A stretch of 40,515 nt of DNA from a virus, in the IMG/VR virus record IMGVR_UViG_3300045885_000053, positions 1 to 40,515 of that record; one strand, given 5' to 3'. Below are positions 23,385-32,410 of this stretch, in pieces (position 1 is the first letter of the stretch; each line of letters opens with the position of its first letter). The notes beneath the pieces are model-generated. The model saw only the letters and a program-made list of their open reading frames with translations, was not told where the DNA came from and made no database searches. A program made the position numbers and the translations under genes.

Positions 23385-23807
23385 ATGCTAAAACGCGATA
23401 TCACTTACGAGGATTTCAACGGCGACACCATTACTGAGTCATTTTATTTCAATTTGACTCGAACGGAAGTAATCGAGCTAGAAGTTGGTTATGAAGGAGG
23501 ATTGGAAGCTGCGCTAAAACGAATTGTTGCAGCTGAAAATAGAGAACAGCTTGTAAGGGAGTTCAAGAAAATCGTCCTGTTGTCATATGGCGTTAAATCC
23601 GAAGATGGTAAGAGGTTTATCAAAAATGACAAGCTCCGAGAAGAATTCTCTCAGACAGCAGCATTTGACATGCTATTTATGGATCTTGCAACAAATGACG
23701 ATTCAGCGGCTACTTTTGTTAAGGGGATCCTACCAAAGGATATGGCAAGAGAAGTAGAGAAGGCTGAGGTGGTCTCAATCACTCCAGGCCCTGACCCAAA
23801 GGTTTAA
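23385..23807 (+). CDS. Conserved protein, possibly tail assembly chaperone-like
   Basis: This 140-residue protein starts at ATG 23385 behind AAAGGAAAAGG. ITYEDFNGDTITESFYFNLTRTEVIELEV, FKKIVLLSYGVKSEDGKRFIKN and FSQTAAFDMLFMDLATNDDSAATFVKGILP are conserved in Gram-positive phages, where I recall relatives close to tail-tube genes. Here it sits among membrane-protein genes. No membrane segment. The chaperone reading is a guess. Confidence 0.55.
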   Translation: MLKRDITYEDFNGDTITESFYFNLTRTEVIELEVGYEGGLEAALKRIVAAENREQLVREFKKIVLLSYGVKSEDGKRFIKNDKLREEFSQTAAFDMLFMDLATNDDSAATFVKGILPKDMAREVEKAEVVSITPGPDPKV

Positions 23808-23810
23808 CAC

Positions 23811-24422
23811 ATGGATTATCAAGGTAACACTGATAAAAGTAAAATTAAACCACCTGATAAGCAAATTGAAAAAGTTGTTACCGGAGATGTTGTCCAAAGG
23901 CCAAAGACTATTGGTCGTAGATTCAAAGATATTTTCTTTGGTGGCGATATTAAGGTTGCAGCTAGATATGTCGCTGCCGACGTTCTTCTACCAGCATTAA
24001 GAAATCTTATTGTTGATGCTACGTCTAAGGGTGTCGAACGAATCGTTTATGGCGAGTCAGGTTATCGTCGAAGACAATACGAATATAGACCACGTATTCA
24101 ATATAATAATCCTATTTATCGAGATCCGAGAGAAGCAAGGCTCCCTGCTAGGCTTCCGGATCAACATCCATACCGACAACCTCGCCGAAATGAGAATGAT
24201 GTGATTCTATCTTCTCGAGAGGATGCAGAAAGAGTTCTAGAGCAACTACTGGATATAATTGAGAAATATGACGTTGCTTCATGGGCGGATCTATGCGAGC
24301 TAGTTGGGTGGCCGTCTACTCCAATCGATAATAAATGGGGATGGACATATTTGACGAATGTTTCTGTCCGTCAGGTTCGAGATGGGTACATGATTGATCT
24401 TCCTGGATTGGAGGCAGTATAA
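23811..24422 (+). CDS. Conserved phage protein of unknown function
   Basis: This 203-residue protein starts at ATG 23811. A helix RRFKDIFFGGDIKVAARYVAADVLLPALRNLIVDATSKGVERIVYG (about 36-82) precedes a low-complexity Arg/Tyr/Pro-rich linker (about 83-130). The end domain DVILSSREDAERVLEQLLDIIEKYDVASWADLCELVG..IDNKWGWT..SVRQVRDGYMIDLPG follows. I recall this architecture from phages of Gram-positive gut bacteria. The linker suggests a tether between two partners. Function unknown. Confidence 0.6.
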   Translation: MDYQGNTDKSKIKPPDKQIEKVVTGDVVQRPKTIGRRFKDIFFGGDIKVAARYVAADVLLPALRNLIVDATSKGVERIVYGESGYRRRQYEYRPRIQYNNPIYRDPREARLPARLPDQHPYRQPRRNENDVILSSREDAERVLEQLLDIIEKYDVASWADLCELVGWPSTPIDNKWGWTYLTNVSVRQVRDGYMIDLPGLEAV

Positions 24423-25331
24423 ATGCTATCGACCTCAAGACTTATGAAGTATGTTCCTAATTCGGTGATTAGGGGCGTTAGCAGACAGGTTCTTGTCGCT
24501 AAGAAGAATTCACCGCACATTTTCTTTGGGCTCGGACTCGTGGGAACTATTGCGGGGACAGTTCTTGCGTGTCGTGCAACTTTGAAATTGTCAGAAACGC
24601 TCGACGATATTCAGAAGGATTTGGATTCAGTTAAGAAGAAAAATCAAATTCTTCCACAAGGAAATTTGTTTGGGACGTATAATGAAGATTGGTATCTTGA
24701 TTCTGTCCAGGTATACATCAAATCTGGACTGAAAATTATGCGTCTGTATGGCCCTTCTATCGTCGTTAGCGGCGTTTCTATCGGATTACTCACCAATTCC
24801 CACATTGAGCTTTCTCGTCGAAATACGGCCCTTATGGCGGCCTATGCGACCGTTCAGAAGGCATATGAGGACTATCGAGAGCGTGTTAGAGAGGCTTTGG
24901 GTGAAGAGAAAGAGCTCGAGCTCTATCGTGGTATCGAAACGAAGAAAATCGTCGGAGAAGATGGTACTGCGATTGAGATTAAAACGGCTGACCCTAATAA
25001 ATATTCTCAATACGCCAAATTCTTCGATGAGTATTCAGAGTTTTGGAAGAAAGATCCAGAATTGAATCGGATCTTTGTTCAGTGTCAGCAGAATTATGCA
25101 AATAATTTGCTTCATGCCAGAGGCCATGTATTTCTGAATGAAGTTTATGATATGCTTGGAATCGAACGGTCAAGCGCAGGCCAAGTTGTTGGCTGGCTTC
25201 GACACAGTGACGGAGATAACTATGTTAGTTTTGGAATCTTCGAGGCGTTCAATTCTGCATTTGTAAACGGAAATGAACGGAGCATCCTTCTAGATTTCAA
25301 TGTCGATGGAGTCATTTGGGACAAAATCTAG
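24423..25331 (+). CDS. Two-pass membrane protein related to the 22376 protein
   Basis: This 302-residue protein starts at ATG 24423 behind TTGGAGG. It shares with the 22376 protein the order KxNSPxIF followed by a membrane segment (31-50), a second one (about 108-124), a helix KAYEDYRERVREALGEEKE and a C-terminal fold with FLNEVYDMLGIERSSAGQVVGWL. It carries a longer loop between the membrane segments. Probably an old duplication. Both may form a membrane complex with the 25340 protein; this is inferred from adjacency. Confidence 0.65.
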   Translation: MLSTSRLMKYVPNSVIRGVSRQVLVAKKNSPHIFFGLGLVGTIAGTVLACRATLKLSETLDDIQKDLDSVKKKNQILPQGNLFGTYNEDWYLDSVQVYIKSGLKIMRLYGPSIVVSGVSIGLLTNSHIELSRRNTALMAAYATVQKAYEDYRERVREALGEEKELELYRGIETKKIVGEDGTAIEIKTADPNKYSQYAKFFDEYSEFWKKDPELNRIFVQCQQNYANNLLHARGHVFLNEVYDMLGIERSSAGQVVGWLRHSDGDNYVSFGIFEAFNSAFVNGNERSILLDFNVDGVIWDKI

Positions 25332-25339
25332 GAGGAACC

Positions 25340-26110
25340 ATGCGTGTTGAATTGAGGGGATGGGTGGTCCCAGCTTCGGTTGGGGCCATCTCATTCGGCG
25401 CTGGAATCGGTCTTGGATATTTCATTGCCAAGTTTAAACAGCGAAAGCAAGAAATAAAAGAGCCAGTAAGTAATGAAGATCTAGAATCAAGAATTAATGA
25501 AGTTCAATTTGCTTTTGAAGAATATATTAATCAATTTGGGGCTAAGATTCAACAAGCAAATAAGGTTATTGATAATTTTAGAGAAGCCTGCGCTGTTCTA
25601 ATTGAGCAATATAATGCAAATACAGAGCAAATAAATAAGGACAAAGAAAACCATCCGTCGAAGCCACGAACTTTGGCGGTATTACCAACTAATGAAGAAG
25701 ATGATACTATGCGAGTACGAGTATTCACTGAGGAAGATGATGATTGGGATTATGACGAAGAAGTAAAACGTCGTAGTCCAAATCAGCCTTATATTATTCA
25801 TAGAGACGAATTCTTTTCAAATGAATTGGATTATGGACAATCGTCTTTGATGTACTATGAAGGCGATAATATTCTATGCGATGAGTTGGACGTACCTATT
25901 TATAATCCAGAGAAGGTTGTTGGTCACCTAATCTTTGGCCATGGCTCAAGAGATCCTAACATTTGCTATGTTCGTAATGAGAGCTTGCTTGCGGAATATG
26001 AAGTTCTTAGAGATCATGGTTCATTTATGGTTGAAGTTCTCGGACAGCAAATAGAGAAAACTGATGACATAAAGCACTCACGTGGGGTGCCGAAATTCAG
26101 GGACGAATAA
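25340..26110 (+). CDS. Membrane-anchored coiled-coil protein
   Basis: This 256-residue protein starts at ATG 25340 behind TAGGAGGAACC. One membrane segment (about 9-30) is followed by a helical, probably coiled-coil part (about 40-105, NEDLESRINEVQFAFEEYINQFGAKIQQANKVIDNF). The acidic soluble end includes TEEDDDWDYDEEV, PYIIHRDEFFSNELDYGQSSLMYYEGDNILCDELD and FGHGSRDPNICYVRNE. I recall the latter block from conserved phage proteins next to the 24423 type. Function unknown. Confidence 0.65.
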   Translation: MRVELRGWVVPASVGAISFGAGIGLGYFIAKFKQRKQEIKEPVSNEDLESRINEVQFAFEEYINQFGAKIQQANKVIDNFREACAVLIEQYNANTEQINKDKENHPSKPRTLAVLPTNEEDDTMRVRVFTEEDDDWDYDEEVKRRSPNQPYIIHRDEFFSNELDYGQSSLMYYEGDNILCDELDVPIYNPEKVVGHLIFGHGSRDPNICYVRNESLLAEYEVLRDHGSFMVEVLGQQIEKTDDIKHSRGVPKFRDE

Positions 26111-26112
26111 CT

Positions 26113-26646
26113 ATGACTGAGCCTCTTGAAGATCTATATTTCAATTGGCTCTATGTAAAAGTAGCATACGTAACAAATCCTACTCCAACTCTCACCTATT
26201 GGAATCTTCTGAGATTTCTTCATGGCACTGAATTTGTTTGGTTGCTTTCAGGAGACGACAATAGAGCTGCCGATGGAATTGAACTTCGTCGTGAATTCTT
26301 AATTGAAGCAGATATTCCAGATCATCCTGAATGGCGCCAAATGGGATGTTCAATGTTGGAAATGTTTATTGCCTTTTCACGACGAGCAGAATTCATGACT
26401 GATGAACCAGCGAAAGCATGGTTCTGGGAATTCATGGATAATCTTGGGTTAAAGGATTTCAACGATGCGTATAATTTTCAGGCCGAAGATGTTGAAGAAA
26501 TTCTAGATCAACTTATTTGGCGGACGTATAACCCCGATGGGCGTGGCGGAATGTTTCCTATTGAGAATCCTAATGGAGACCAAAGAGCAATAGAAATTTG
26601 GTACCAATTCTGTGATTATCTAGTGGATCAAGACCGACTACCATGA
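26113..26646 (+). CDS. Conserved soluble protein before the replication gene
   Basis: This 177-residue acidic protein starts at ATG 26113. It is Trp/Phe-rich (YWNLLRFLHGTEFVWLLSGDDNRAADG, AKAWFWEFMDNLGLKDFNDA) and mostly helical. Its stop overlaps the start of the helicase-polymerase gene (ATGA), so the two are made together and may work together. No catalytic motif is evident. Confidence 0.6.
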   Translation: MTEPLEDLYFNWLYVKVAYVTNPTPTLTYWNLLRFLHGTEFVWLLSGDDNRAADGIELRREFLIEADIPDHPEWRQMGCSMLEMFIAFSRRAEFMTDEPAKAWFWEFMDNLGLKDFNDAYNFQAEDVEEILDQLIWRTYNPDGRGGMFPIENPNGDQRAIEIWYQFCDYLVDQDRLP

Positions 26647-29600
26647 GAGGGGGCTTTGTGGACTTTTACAAAATTCGAACCAAAGAGACCAAAGGCATCC
26701 CTCAAGCTTATCCAGATTGGATCGTTGACACATATGATGATCTAATGGTCAGAGGTGGTTCGTTTTATGCTGTGTGGAATGAATTTACCAGCATGTGGTC
26801 CACAAATGAGTTTGATGTACGGAGTCTTGTCGATGAAGAGTTGATTAAGTTTGTAAATGAAGAACGAAAAAGAGGAATGGTTTTCGAGCCTCTGCTAATG
26901 CGAAATTTTGGCACAGGTAGTTGGGAACGATTTCAGAAATATATTCGTAATTTGCCAAATAATGCTAATTATCACCCACTCGATGAGACAATAACGTTTA
27001 TGAACACGGATGTCAAGAAAAAAGATTATGTTAGTAAACGTTTATCATATTCTCTGGCTCCAGGTAAAACAGATGCTTGGGATGAACTTCTAGGCGTTTT
27101 ATATTCTCCAGATGAACGAGACAAAATTGAATGGGCCATTGGCGCTATTGTATCTGGGGATTCCAAATGGATTCAGAAATTCTTGGTATTTTATGGGCCC
27201 CCGGCCACCGGTAAATCCACCATTATCAGTATTATTGAAAAGCTGTTCGAAGGATATGTAGCTACATTCGAAGCTAAAGCATTGACCAGTAGTAGTGGTA
27301 CATTTGCTATGGAAACCTTCGAGTCTAATCCTCTTGTAGCGATTCAACATGATGGGGATTTGTCTCGAGTAGAGGATAACACTAGACTTAATTCCATTGT
27401 CGGTCATGATTCGATGACGCTTAATGTGAAATATCGATCAGCGTTTACCATTCGCCCGAATGCGTTTCTAATTGTTGGCACTAACAAGCCAGTAAAAATT
27501 ACGGATTCGAAAGCTGGTAATACACGTCGTTTGATCGATGTTCATCCAACTGGTGTGAAGATTGAGCCCAGTCGTTATCATGTTCTCATTGAGAACGTTA
27601 ATTTTGAGCTAGGCGCGATTGCTCATAAATGCTATGAACGTTATCGTGATATGGGAAAGTTTTATTATGAAAACTATATTCCCACGAAGATGATGATGTT
27701 GACTGATAGTTTCTATAATTTCATAGAGGCTCATTTCGATATCTTCAAATCGGCAGATGGCATTCAATTGAAGCGCTGTTGGGATTTGTACAAAGCGTAT
27801 TGTGAAGAAGCCAACATTGTAAAACGTCTTCAGTATCATGAAGTTCGAGATGAGCTCGAGAGTTACTTCGAAGACTTCAAGGATAGGCATTTTATTGGAG
27901 ACAAAGAATATCGAAGTGTATATATTGGATTTAAAGGACTACCAGAACAAGGACCGGTTCCATTTGTTCCAGACACGTCATACGTTATTGAATTGGAAGA
28001 TTATGATCCTGATAGTTTTGGTTCTGCTTTCAACAATCTATATTTTGACCAACCGGCGCAAGAAGCCAAAGTCAGCGGTTTCCCAGGGAGAAGATGGGAG
28101 AATGTCAAGACCACACTGGGAGACATAGACACAACAAAGCTTCATTTCGTAAAGATCCCAGAACAGCATATTGTTATTGATTTTGATTTAGTGGATGAAG
28201 ACGGTGAAAAAGATCTAGAAAAAAATATCGAAGAAGCTTCTAAACTACCGCCAACCTACACAGAACTTAGCCAGAGCGGGAAGGGCTTGCACCTACATTA
28301 TATGTATAATGGTGATGTGCATGATTTGAGTTCTGTGTTTGATGTTGGTGTGGAAATTAAAACGCTATTGGGGGATAGTTCTCTTAGGAGAAAACTCACC
28401 AAATGCAATAATCTTGATATTGCGACGATTAGTGGTGGTTTGCCTAGAAAAGAGAAAAAAGTGATCGAGACTAAAAGTATCCAAACGGAAAAAGGTTTGC
28501 GGGACCTTATTGATAGAAATCTCAGAAAAGAGATTCACCCGGGTACAAAGCCGTCGATCGACTTTATTCATCATATTCTCGAAGAAGCTTATAATAATGG
28601 GTTGAGTTATGATGTTACTGATCTTCGTCCAGTGATATTGGCGTTTGCTGCTAGAAGCACCAATCAATCTTCGGCATGCATCAAAATTGTTCAAACCATG
28701 AAATTTGTCGGTAAGAACAGCATGCCTGAAGTTGATCCAGACGATAAACCGTTGATATTCTTCGATATCGAGGTTTATCCAAATTTGTTCGTTCTATGTT
28801 GGAAAGTTCAGGGATCATCTAAAGTGGTCCGTATGATCAATCCATCACCAGAAGATATTACTCCGCTTCTAAACCAAAAACTAGTGGGGTTTAATAATCG
28901 TCGTTATGACAACCATATCCTCTATGCAAGATACATGGGGTACTCAATTGAAGAACTATTCGCCCTTAGTCAGGCTATTATCGTGGAAGGTAACAGCAAT
29001 CCTTCTCATCTTTTCGGTGAAGCGTATAATGTTTCCTACGCCGACATCTACGACTTTAGTTCCAAGAAACAAAGCCTCAAACGGTTCGAAGTTGAGCTCG
29101 GCATCCACCACCTCGAGTTGGACTTGCCGTGGGACAAGCCGGTACCGGAAGGTCAATGGTCAAAGGTAGAAGAATATTGCGTCAACGACGTTATTGCTAC
29201 AGAGGCAGTTTTCGAATCTCGTAAACAAGATTTCGTGGCCAGACAGATTCTGTCTGAATTGTCAGGATTGTCAGTTAATCATACCACCCAGCAACATACT
29301 GCTAAAATACTATTTGGAGATGATAAAAATCCGCAATCCAAATTTATCTATACTGATCTCAGTGAACGATTCCCCGGCTATACGTTTGATGGGAAAGAAA
29401 GCCATTACTGTGATGAAATCACGGGAGAAGGAGGGTATGTTTATTCAGAACCAGGGATATATTATAATGTTGCCCTTCTGGACGTGGCGTCTATGCATCC
29501 GACGAGTATCGAACAACTCAACCTCTTTGGGCCATACACCGCTAATTTCAGTGCCCTTAAACAGGCCCGTATGGCAATTAAGCATAAAGACTACGAAGCG

Positions 29601-30404
29601 GCCAGAGCAGCCTATGGTGGTGCTCTCGGAAAGTATCTTACCAGCGATGATGATGCTGAAGCTTTGGCCTACGCACTTAAGATTGTTATCAACATCGTCT
29701 ATGGACTCACTAGTGCCCGTTTCCATAACCCGTTTAGGGATGTTCGTAACCACGACAACATCGTTGCGAAAAGAGGCGCACTTTTCATGATCGATCTGCG
29801 TCATGCAGTTCAAGATCGTGGATATCAAGTAGTTCACATTAAGACGGATTCAATCAAGATTCCGAATGCAGATCAAGAAATTATCGACTTTATCATCGAA
29901 TTTGGGAAGGAATATGGATATGAGTTCGAGCATGAAACCACGTACGAGAAATTTCTTCTTGTTAATGATGCTGTTTATGTTGCTCGTGATGAGCATGGTT
30001 GGACGGCGGTTGGCGCGCAATTCCAAAACCCCTACGTCTTCAAGCAGCTCTTCTCTCACGAGCCGCTAGAGTTCGACGACCTCTGTGAGATAAAGAATGT
30101 CATACAGGGCTCTATGTATCTATCGAAGGATCCTGATGCTCCAATAGAAGACATGAGGCACGTTGGACGCACGGGTAGTTTCATGCCGGTTCGATACGAT
30201 GGTGGAACCTTGTGGCGAGTCAAAGACGGTAAAAAATATCATGTTACTGGAACCAAAGGTTATCAATGGATCGAACGAGAGGTCGCTTATTATCGAGACA
30301 GTATCGATGAACTATTTACAGACATGGACTATTTCGAAAAGTTGAAAGACGACGCGCTTAAAGCAATTGAGAAATTCGTCCCATATGAGGAGCTAATATC
30401 ATGA
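26643..30404 (+). CDS. SF3-type helicase, AEP primase-like and family B DNA polymerase in one chain
   Basis: This 1253-residue replication protein (a GTG at 26658 behind GAGAGGGGG is a good alternative start). Domain 1 (about 100-400) is a phage/viral D5-like helicase: Walker A GPPATGKST at 185-193 and acidic D237/D239. Domain 2 (about 440-620) shows archaeo-eukaryotic primase-type motifs: D513-F-D515, SGKGLHLH at 545-552 and E571. Domain 3 (about 700-1253) is family B polymerase: exonuclease D708/E710 (FFDIE), exo III D849 (YCVND), motif A DVASMHPTS from D947, motif B K1013-x3-N-x2-YG at 1020-1021 and motif C KTDS with D1069. Motif C has Lys where most relatives have the first Asp. All key catalytic residues otherwise look intact. 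Confidence 0.9.
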   Translation: MRGGFVDFYKIRTKETKGIPQAYPDWIVDTYDDLMVRGGSFYAVWNEFTSMWSTNEFDVRSLVDEELIKFVNEERKRGMVFEPLLMRNFGTGSWERFQKYIRNLPNNANYHPLDETITFMNTDVKKKDYVSKRLSYSLAPGKTDAWDELLGVLYSPDERDKIEWAIGAIVSGDSKWIQKFLVFYGPPATGKSTIISIIEKLFEGYVATFEAKALTSSSGTFAMETFESNPLVAIQHDGDLSRVEDNTRLNSIVGHDSMTLNVKYRSAFTIRPNAFLIVGTNKPVKITDSKAGNTRRLIDVHPTGVKIEPSRYHVLIENVNFELGAIAHKCYERYRDMGKFYYENYIPTKMMMLTDSFYNFIEAHFDIFKSADGIQLKRCWDLYKAYCEEANIVKRLQYHEVRDELESYFEDFKDRHFIGDKEYRSVYIGFKGLPEQGPVPFVPDTSYVIELEDYDPDSFGSAFNNLYFDQPAQEAKVSGFPGRRWENVKTTLGDIDTTKLHFVKIPEQHIVIDFDLVDEDGEKDLEKNIEEASKLPPTYTELSQSGKGLHLHYMYNGDVHDLSSVFDVGVEIKTLLGDSSLRRKLTKCNNLDIATISGGLPRKEKKVIETKSIQTEKGLRDLIDRNLRKEIHPGTKPSIDFIHHILEEAYNNGLSYDVTDLRPVILAFAARSTNQSSACIKIVQTMKFVGKNSMPEVDPDDKPLIFFDIEVYPNLFVLCWKVQGSSKVVRMINPSPEDITPLLNQKLVGFNNRRYDNHILYARYMGYSIEELFALSQAIIVEGNSNPSHLFGEAYNVSYADIYDFSSKKQSLKRFEVELGIHHLELDLPWDKPVPEGQWSKVEEYCVNDVIATEAVFESRKQDFVARQILSELSGLSVNHTTQQHTAKILFGDDKNPQSKFIYTDLSERFPGYTFDGKESHYCDEITGEGGYVYSEPGIYYNVALLDVASMHPTSIEQLNLFGPYTANFSALKQARMAIKHKDYEAARAAYGGALGKYLTSDDDAEALAYALKIVINIVYGLTSARFHNPFRDVRNHDNIVAKRGALFMIDLRHAVQDRGYQVVHIKTDSIKIPNADQEIIDFIIEFGKEYGYEFEHETTYEKFLLVNDAVYVARDEHGWTAVGAQFQNPYVFKQLFSHEPLEFDDLCEIKNVIQGSMYLSKDPDAPIEDMRHVGRTGSFMPVRYDGGTLWRVKDGKKYHVTGTKGYQWIEREVAYYRDSIDELFTDMDYFEKLKDDALKAIEKFVPYEELIS

Positions 30405-30607
30405 TTCAAGTGCGATTTAATAATGGATCTCTTGCGATGTATGAAACTCTCGCTGATGCTTTCAGAGCGGCGGAAGAAGACTCAGAAATTTGGAAGATCT
30501 CTTTCGATGGTAAAAGCGGAGAACGAGTTCGGTTGATTCGCATAGAGGGTGGTTGGTTGTACGAGGATATCCATGGTAATCGTCATGAAACGAAAGGGGA
30601 ATCATGA
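30401..30607 (+). CDS. Small conserved protein, unknown
   Basis: This 68-residue protein starts at ATG 30401, overlapping the polymerase stop, behind TGAGGAG. IQVRFNNGSLAMYETLADAFRAAEED and WKISFDGKSGERVRLIRI suggest a small alpha/beta fold. Coupled to neighbours on both sides. Function unknown. Confidence 0.6.
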   Translation: MIQVRFNNGSLAMYETLADAFRAAEEDSEIWKISFDGKSGERVRLIRIEGGWLYEDIHGNRHETKGES

Positions 30608-31086
30608 TGGTAGATTATGCGCATGTGGATCATCCAGATGACGAACGATATGATGAAATTCATATCTTTATCTCAGAACGTTGGAAGGAATCTGAGCTTT
30701 CTGGAGACGAATGGAGATTCACATACGTCGCCCAAATCAAGCGTAAAGGTGAAGTCGTCATTCAAGTGACCACATCACGTCTTGAATGGATTCTCAAGGC
30801 CATGCCCTGGAAGATCATCACGGCAGGAGAAGAGGACAAGTTTGATCGTGATGCTTGGGAACGTACCAAAAGCCTCTGCGATCAACCAGGATGTGCTGAG
30901 AAGCCAGTGGTATATTACAGGCGAAAGACACCATATACTTATAGTGGCGACGAGCTTGTTGTACCGTCATATCGCAAAGACACGGTGGAGTATCGTCAAT
31001 TCTGTGATCGTCATAAGCATCGTGGAGATTGTGGTCTGGATGATGCAGATCACAATTACGAAGAATTCATCATGGAGGTGAAGTAA
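30604..31086 (+). CDS. Protein with a probable zinc-binding C-terminal part
   Basis: This 160-residue protein starts at ATG 30604 (or 30607), overlapping the previous stop. Its second half has CDQPGC (about 98-103), then FCDRHKHRGDC (about 138-148), a Cys/His spacing that fits one zinc site. The N-terminal half is beta-rich with YDEIHIFISERW and FTYVAQIKRKGEVV. It lies between the polymerase and the SSB-like gene, so a DNA metabolism role is likely but not shown. Confidence 0.6.
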   Translation: MMVDYAHVDHPDDERYDEIHIFISERWKESELSGDEWRFTYVAQIKRKGEVVIQVTTSRLEWILKAMPWKIITAGEEDKFDRDAWERTKSLCDQPGCAEKPVVYYRRKTPYTYSGDELVVPSYRKDTVEYRQFCDRHKHRGDCGLDDADHNYEEFIMEVK

Positions 31087-31565
31087 TGCCCGACGAAGTT
31101 AAAACATTCATGATCGAAGACGCCCGAATCATCTTCCGTAATTTCTCTGGCAAGGAGGGCCAGTATAATCGTGAAGGAGATCGTAATTTTGCCGTCATAC
31201 TTCCCGAAGGGATCGACGAGACGATGCTCAGGGACGGATGGAATGTCCGATACCTCGAACCGAGAGAGGAAGGCGATCCTCCTACTCCGTATATCTCGGT
31301 CGCGGTCAACTTTAACAATCGTCCCCCAAGAATTGTTCTTCTCACATCTACGACTCGCACGCAGCTTGATGAGAAGTCAGTTGAAGTTCTGGATTGGTCT
31401 GACATCAAGACTGCAGATCTTATTGCGAGGGGCTATGACTGGACTGTCAATGGTAAATCAGGCACTAAAGCGTATCTACAGTCGCTCTTCGTAACTATAG
31501 AGGAAGACGCACTTGAACGTAAGTATGCAGTTCACGACGTTCCCTTTGACAATTACAACGAATGA
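31086..31565 (+). CDS. Single-strand DNA-binding-like protein
   Basis: This 159-residue protein starts at ATG 31086 (TAATG) behind GGAGGTG. MIEDARIIFRNFSGKEGQYNREGDRNFAVILPE, LRDGWNVRYLEPREEGDPPTPYISVAVNFNNRPPRIVLLTS and the final acidic-aromatic tail VPFDNYNE fit phage SSB-like proteins with an OB-type beta barrel and an acidic C-terminus. It would coat single strands at the fork made by the upstream helicase-polymerase. Confidence 0.6.
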   Translation: MPDEVKTFMIEDARIIFRNFSGKEGQYNREGDRNFAVILPEGIDETMLRDGWNVRYLEPREEGDPPTPYISVAVNFNNRPPRIVLLTSTTRTQLDEKSVEVLDWSDIKTADLIARGYDWTVNGKSGTKAYLQSLFVTIEEDALERKYAVHDVPFDNYNE

Positions 31566-31578
31566 GATTGGAAAAACT

Positions 31579-31881
31579 ATGGAATTCACCACCTTCGTCC
31601 GCAAGCCATTTGTGGTCGACGCAGTAGAAATTACGGCGGAAAACATTGGCGAAGTGGCTAAGTACGTCGGAGACTTGCGGGAGAAGGAAGATGGGACGCC
31701 ATATATCTTGGTGGATCGTCGACTTGTCCCGAACGTATTCCGGGTGTACCCAGGCTTCTTCATGACACGTATGGGTGAGAACGTGCGTTGCTACTCGAAG
31801 AAGATCTTCAAGGAACAGTTCATGGTCCAAGATGATCAGATCAAAGAGTGGGTCACGTTCATCAACGGGAAGGCTTCTTAA
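31579..31881 (+). CDS. Small conserved protein, unknown
   Basis: This 100-residue protein has a likely start at ATG 31579, giving MEFTTFVRKPFVVDAVEI; the ribosome site is weak (GAGATTGGAA). The pattern RKPFVVDAVEITAENIGEVAKYVGDL, YILVDRRLVPNVFRVYPGFFMTRM and IFKEQFMV is widespread in actinophages as a small beta-rich protein. Function unknown. Overlaps the next gene by one base. Confidence 0.6.
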   Translation: MEFTTFVRKPFVVDAVEITAENIGEVAKYVGDLREKEDGTPYILVDRRLVPNVFRVYPGFFMTRMGENVRCYSKKIFKEQFMVQDDQIKEWVTFINGKAS

Positions 31882-32117
31882 TGTTTGACTTCACCGATGT
31901 TCTTAATTGGTGTTTCCTTCAAAATTATCACCTTGATAAAAGTAATGCTTGCGTGCATTGTTCGCCAGTACGATTCAGTCCTCTCACGTTCCGTCTATTT
32001 GAGGCTTTGATGGCGATTTGGAACTTGGACAACGAAGATATCACGCAAGAGATGGCGGAGGTGAAGAGTCATTACGGAACCTATGCCGAGGATAAGGGCC
32101 GCATCGCCGAAGGCTAG
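31881..32117 (+). CDS. Small conserved protein, unknown
   Basis: This 78-residue protein starts at ATG 31881 (TAATG). It is rich in aromatic residues at the start (MFDFTDVLNWCFLQNYHLD) and has a CVHC pair at about 24-27 that could bind metal with nearby His. Ends acidic. The next promoter-like element begins a few bases after its stop. Confidence 0.6.
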   Translation: MFDFTDVLNWCFLQNYHLDKSNACVHCSPVRFSPLTFRLFEALMAIWNLDNEDITQEMAEVKSHYGTYAEDKGRIAEG

Positions 32118-32120
32118 CCG

Positions 32121-32150
32121 TTCGCAAAATTTACATCGCATATAATGAAG
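32121..32150 (+). promoter_or_regulatory. Promoter-like element 8
   Basis: TTCGCAAAAT at 32121-32130, TTACAT at 32131-32136 and a perfect TATAAT at 32141-32146, then GAAGG. A leader of about 75 bases follows before ATG 32228; the transcript could continue through the structured non-coding stretch at 32411-32747. Confidence 0.7.
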
Positions 32151-32227
32151 GAAGAGTGTAAACATTTTTATGTTGAATCCGTAAGGAGCACCGTCCTTCT
32201 TATTTTATCCTCGGCCAAGGAGGCATA

Positions 32228-32410
32228 ATGTATGAGCTATCCATTGTTGAAGGATCTGGAGTTGACCAAGCAAACTGGCTTGTTTGTTTGATCGTCCCTC
32301 AGTATCCGTACCCGAGATCTGTTGTTCTGGAGAGATTCAGAACTCAAGAGGATGCTCAAAAAGAATGCGCAAAAATCCTCGATGATCTCACGTCGACTGA
32401 GCGACGTTAA
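32228..32410 (+). CDS. Small protein, unknown
   Basis: This 60-residue protein starts at ATG 32228 behind CCAAGGAGGC. MYELSIVEGSGVDQANWLVCLIVPQYPYPRSVVLERF is beta-like and is followed by a charged helix EDAQKECAKILDDLTSTERR. No membrane segment. Not recognised. Confidence 0.6.
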   Translation: MYELSIVEGSGVDQANWLVCLIVPQYPYPRSVVLERFRTQEDAQKECAKILDDLTSTERR

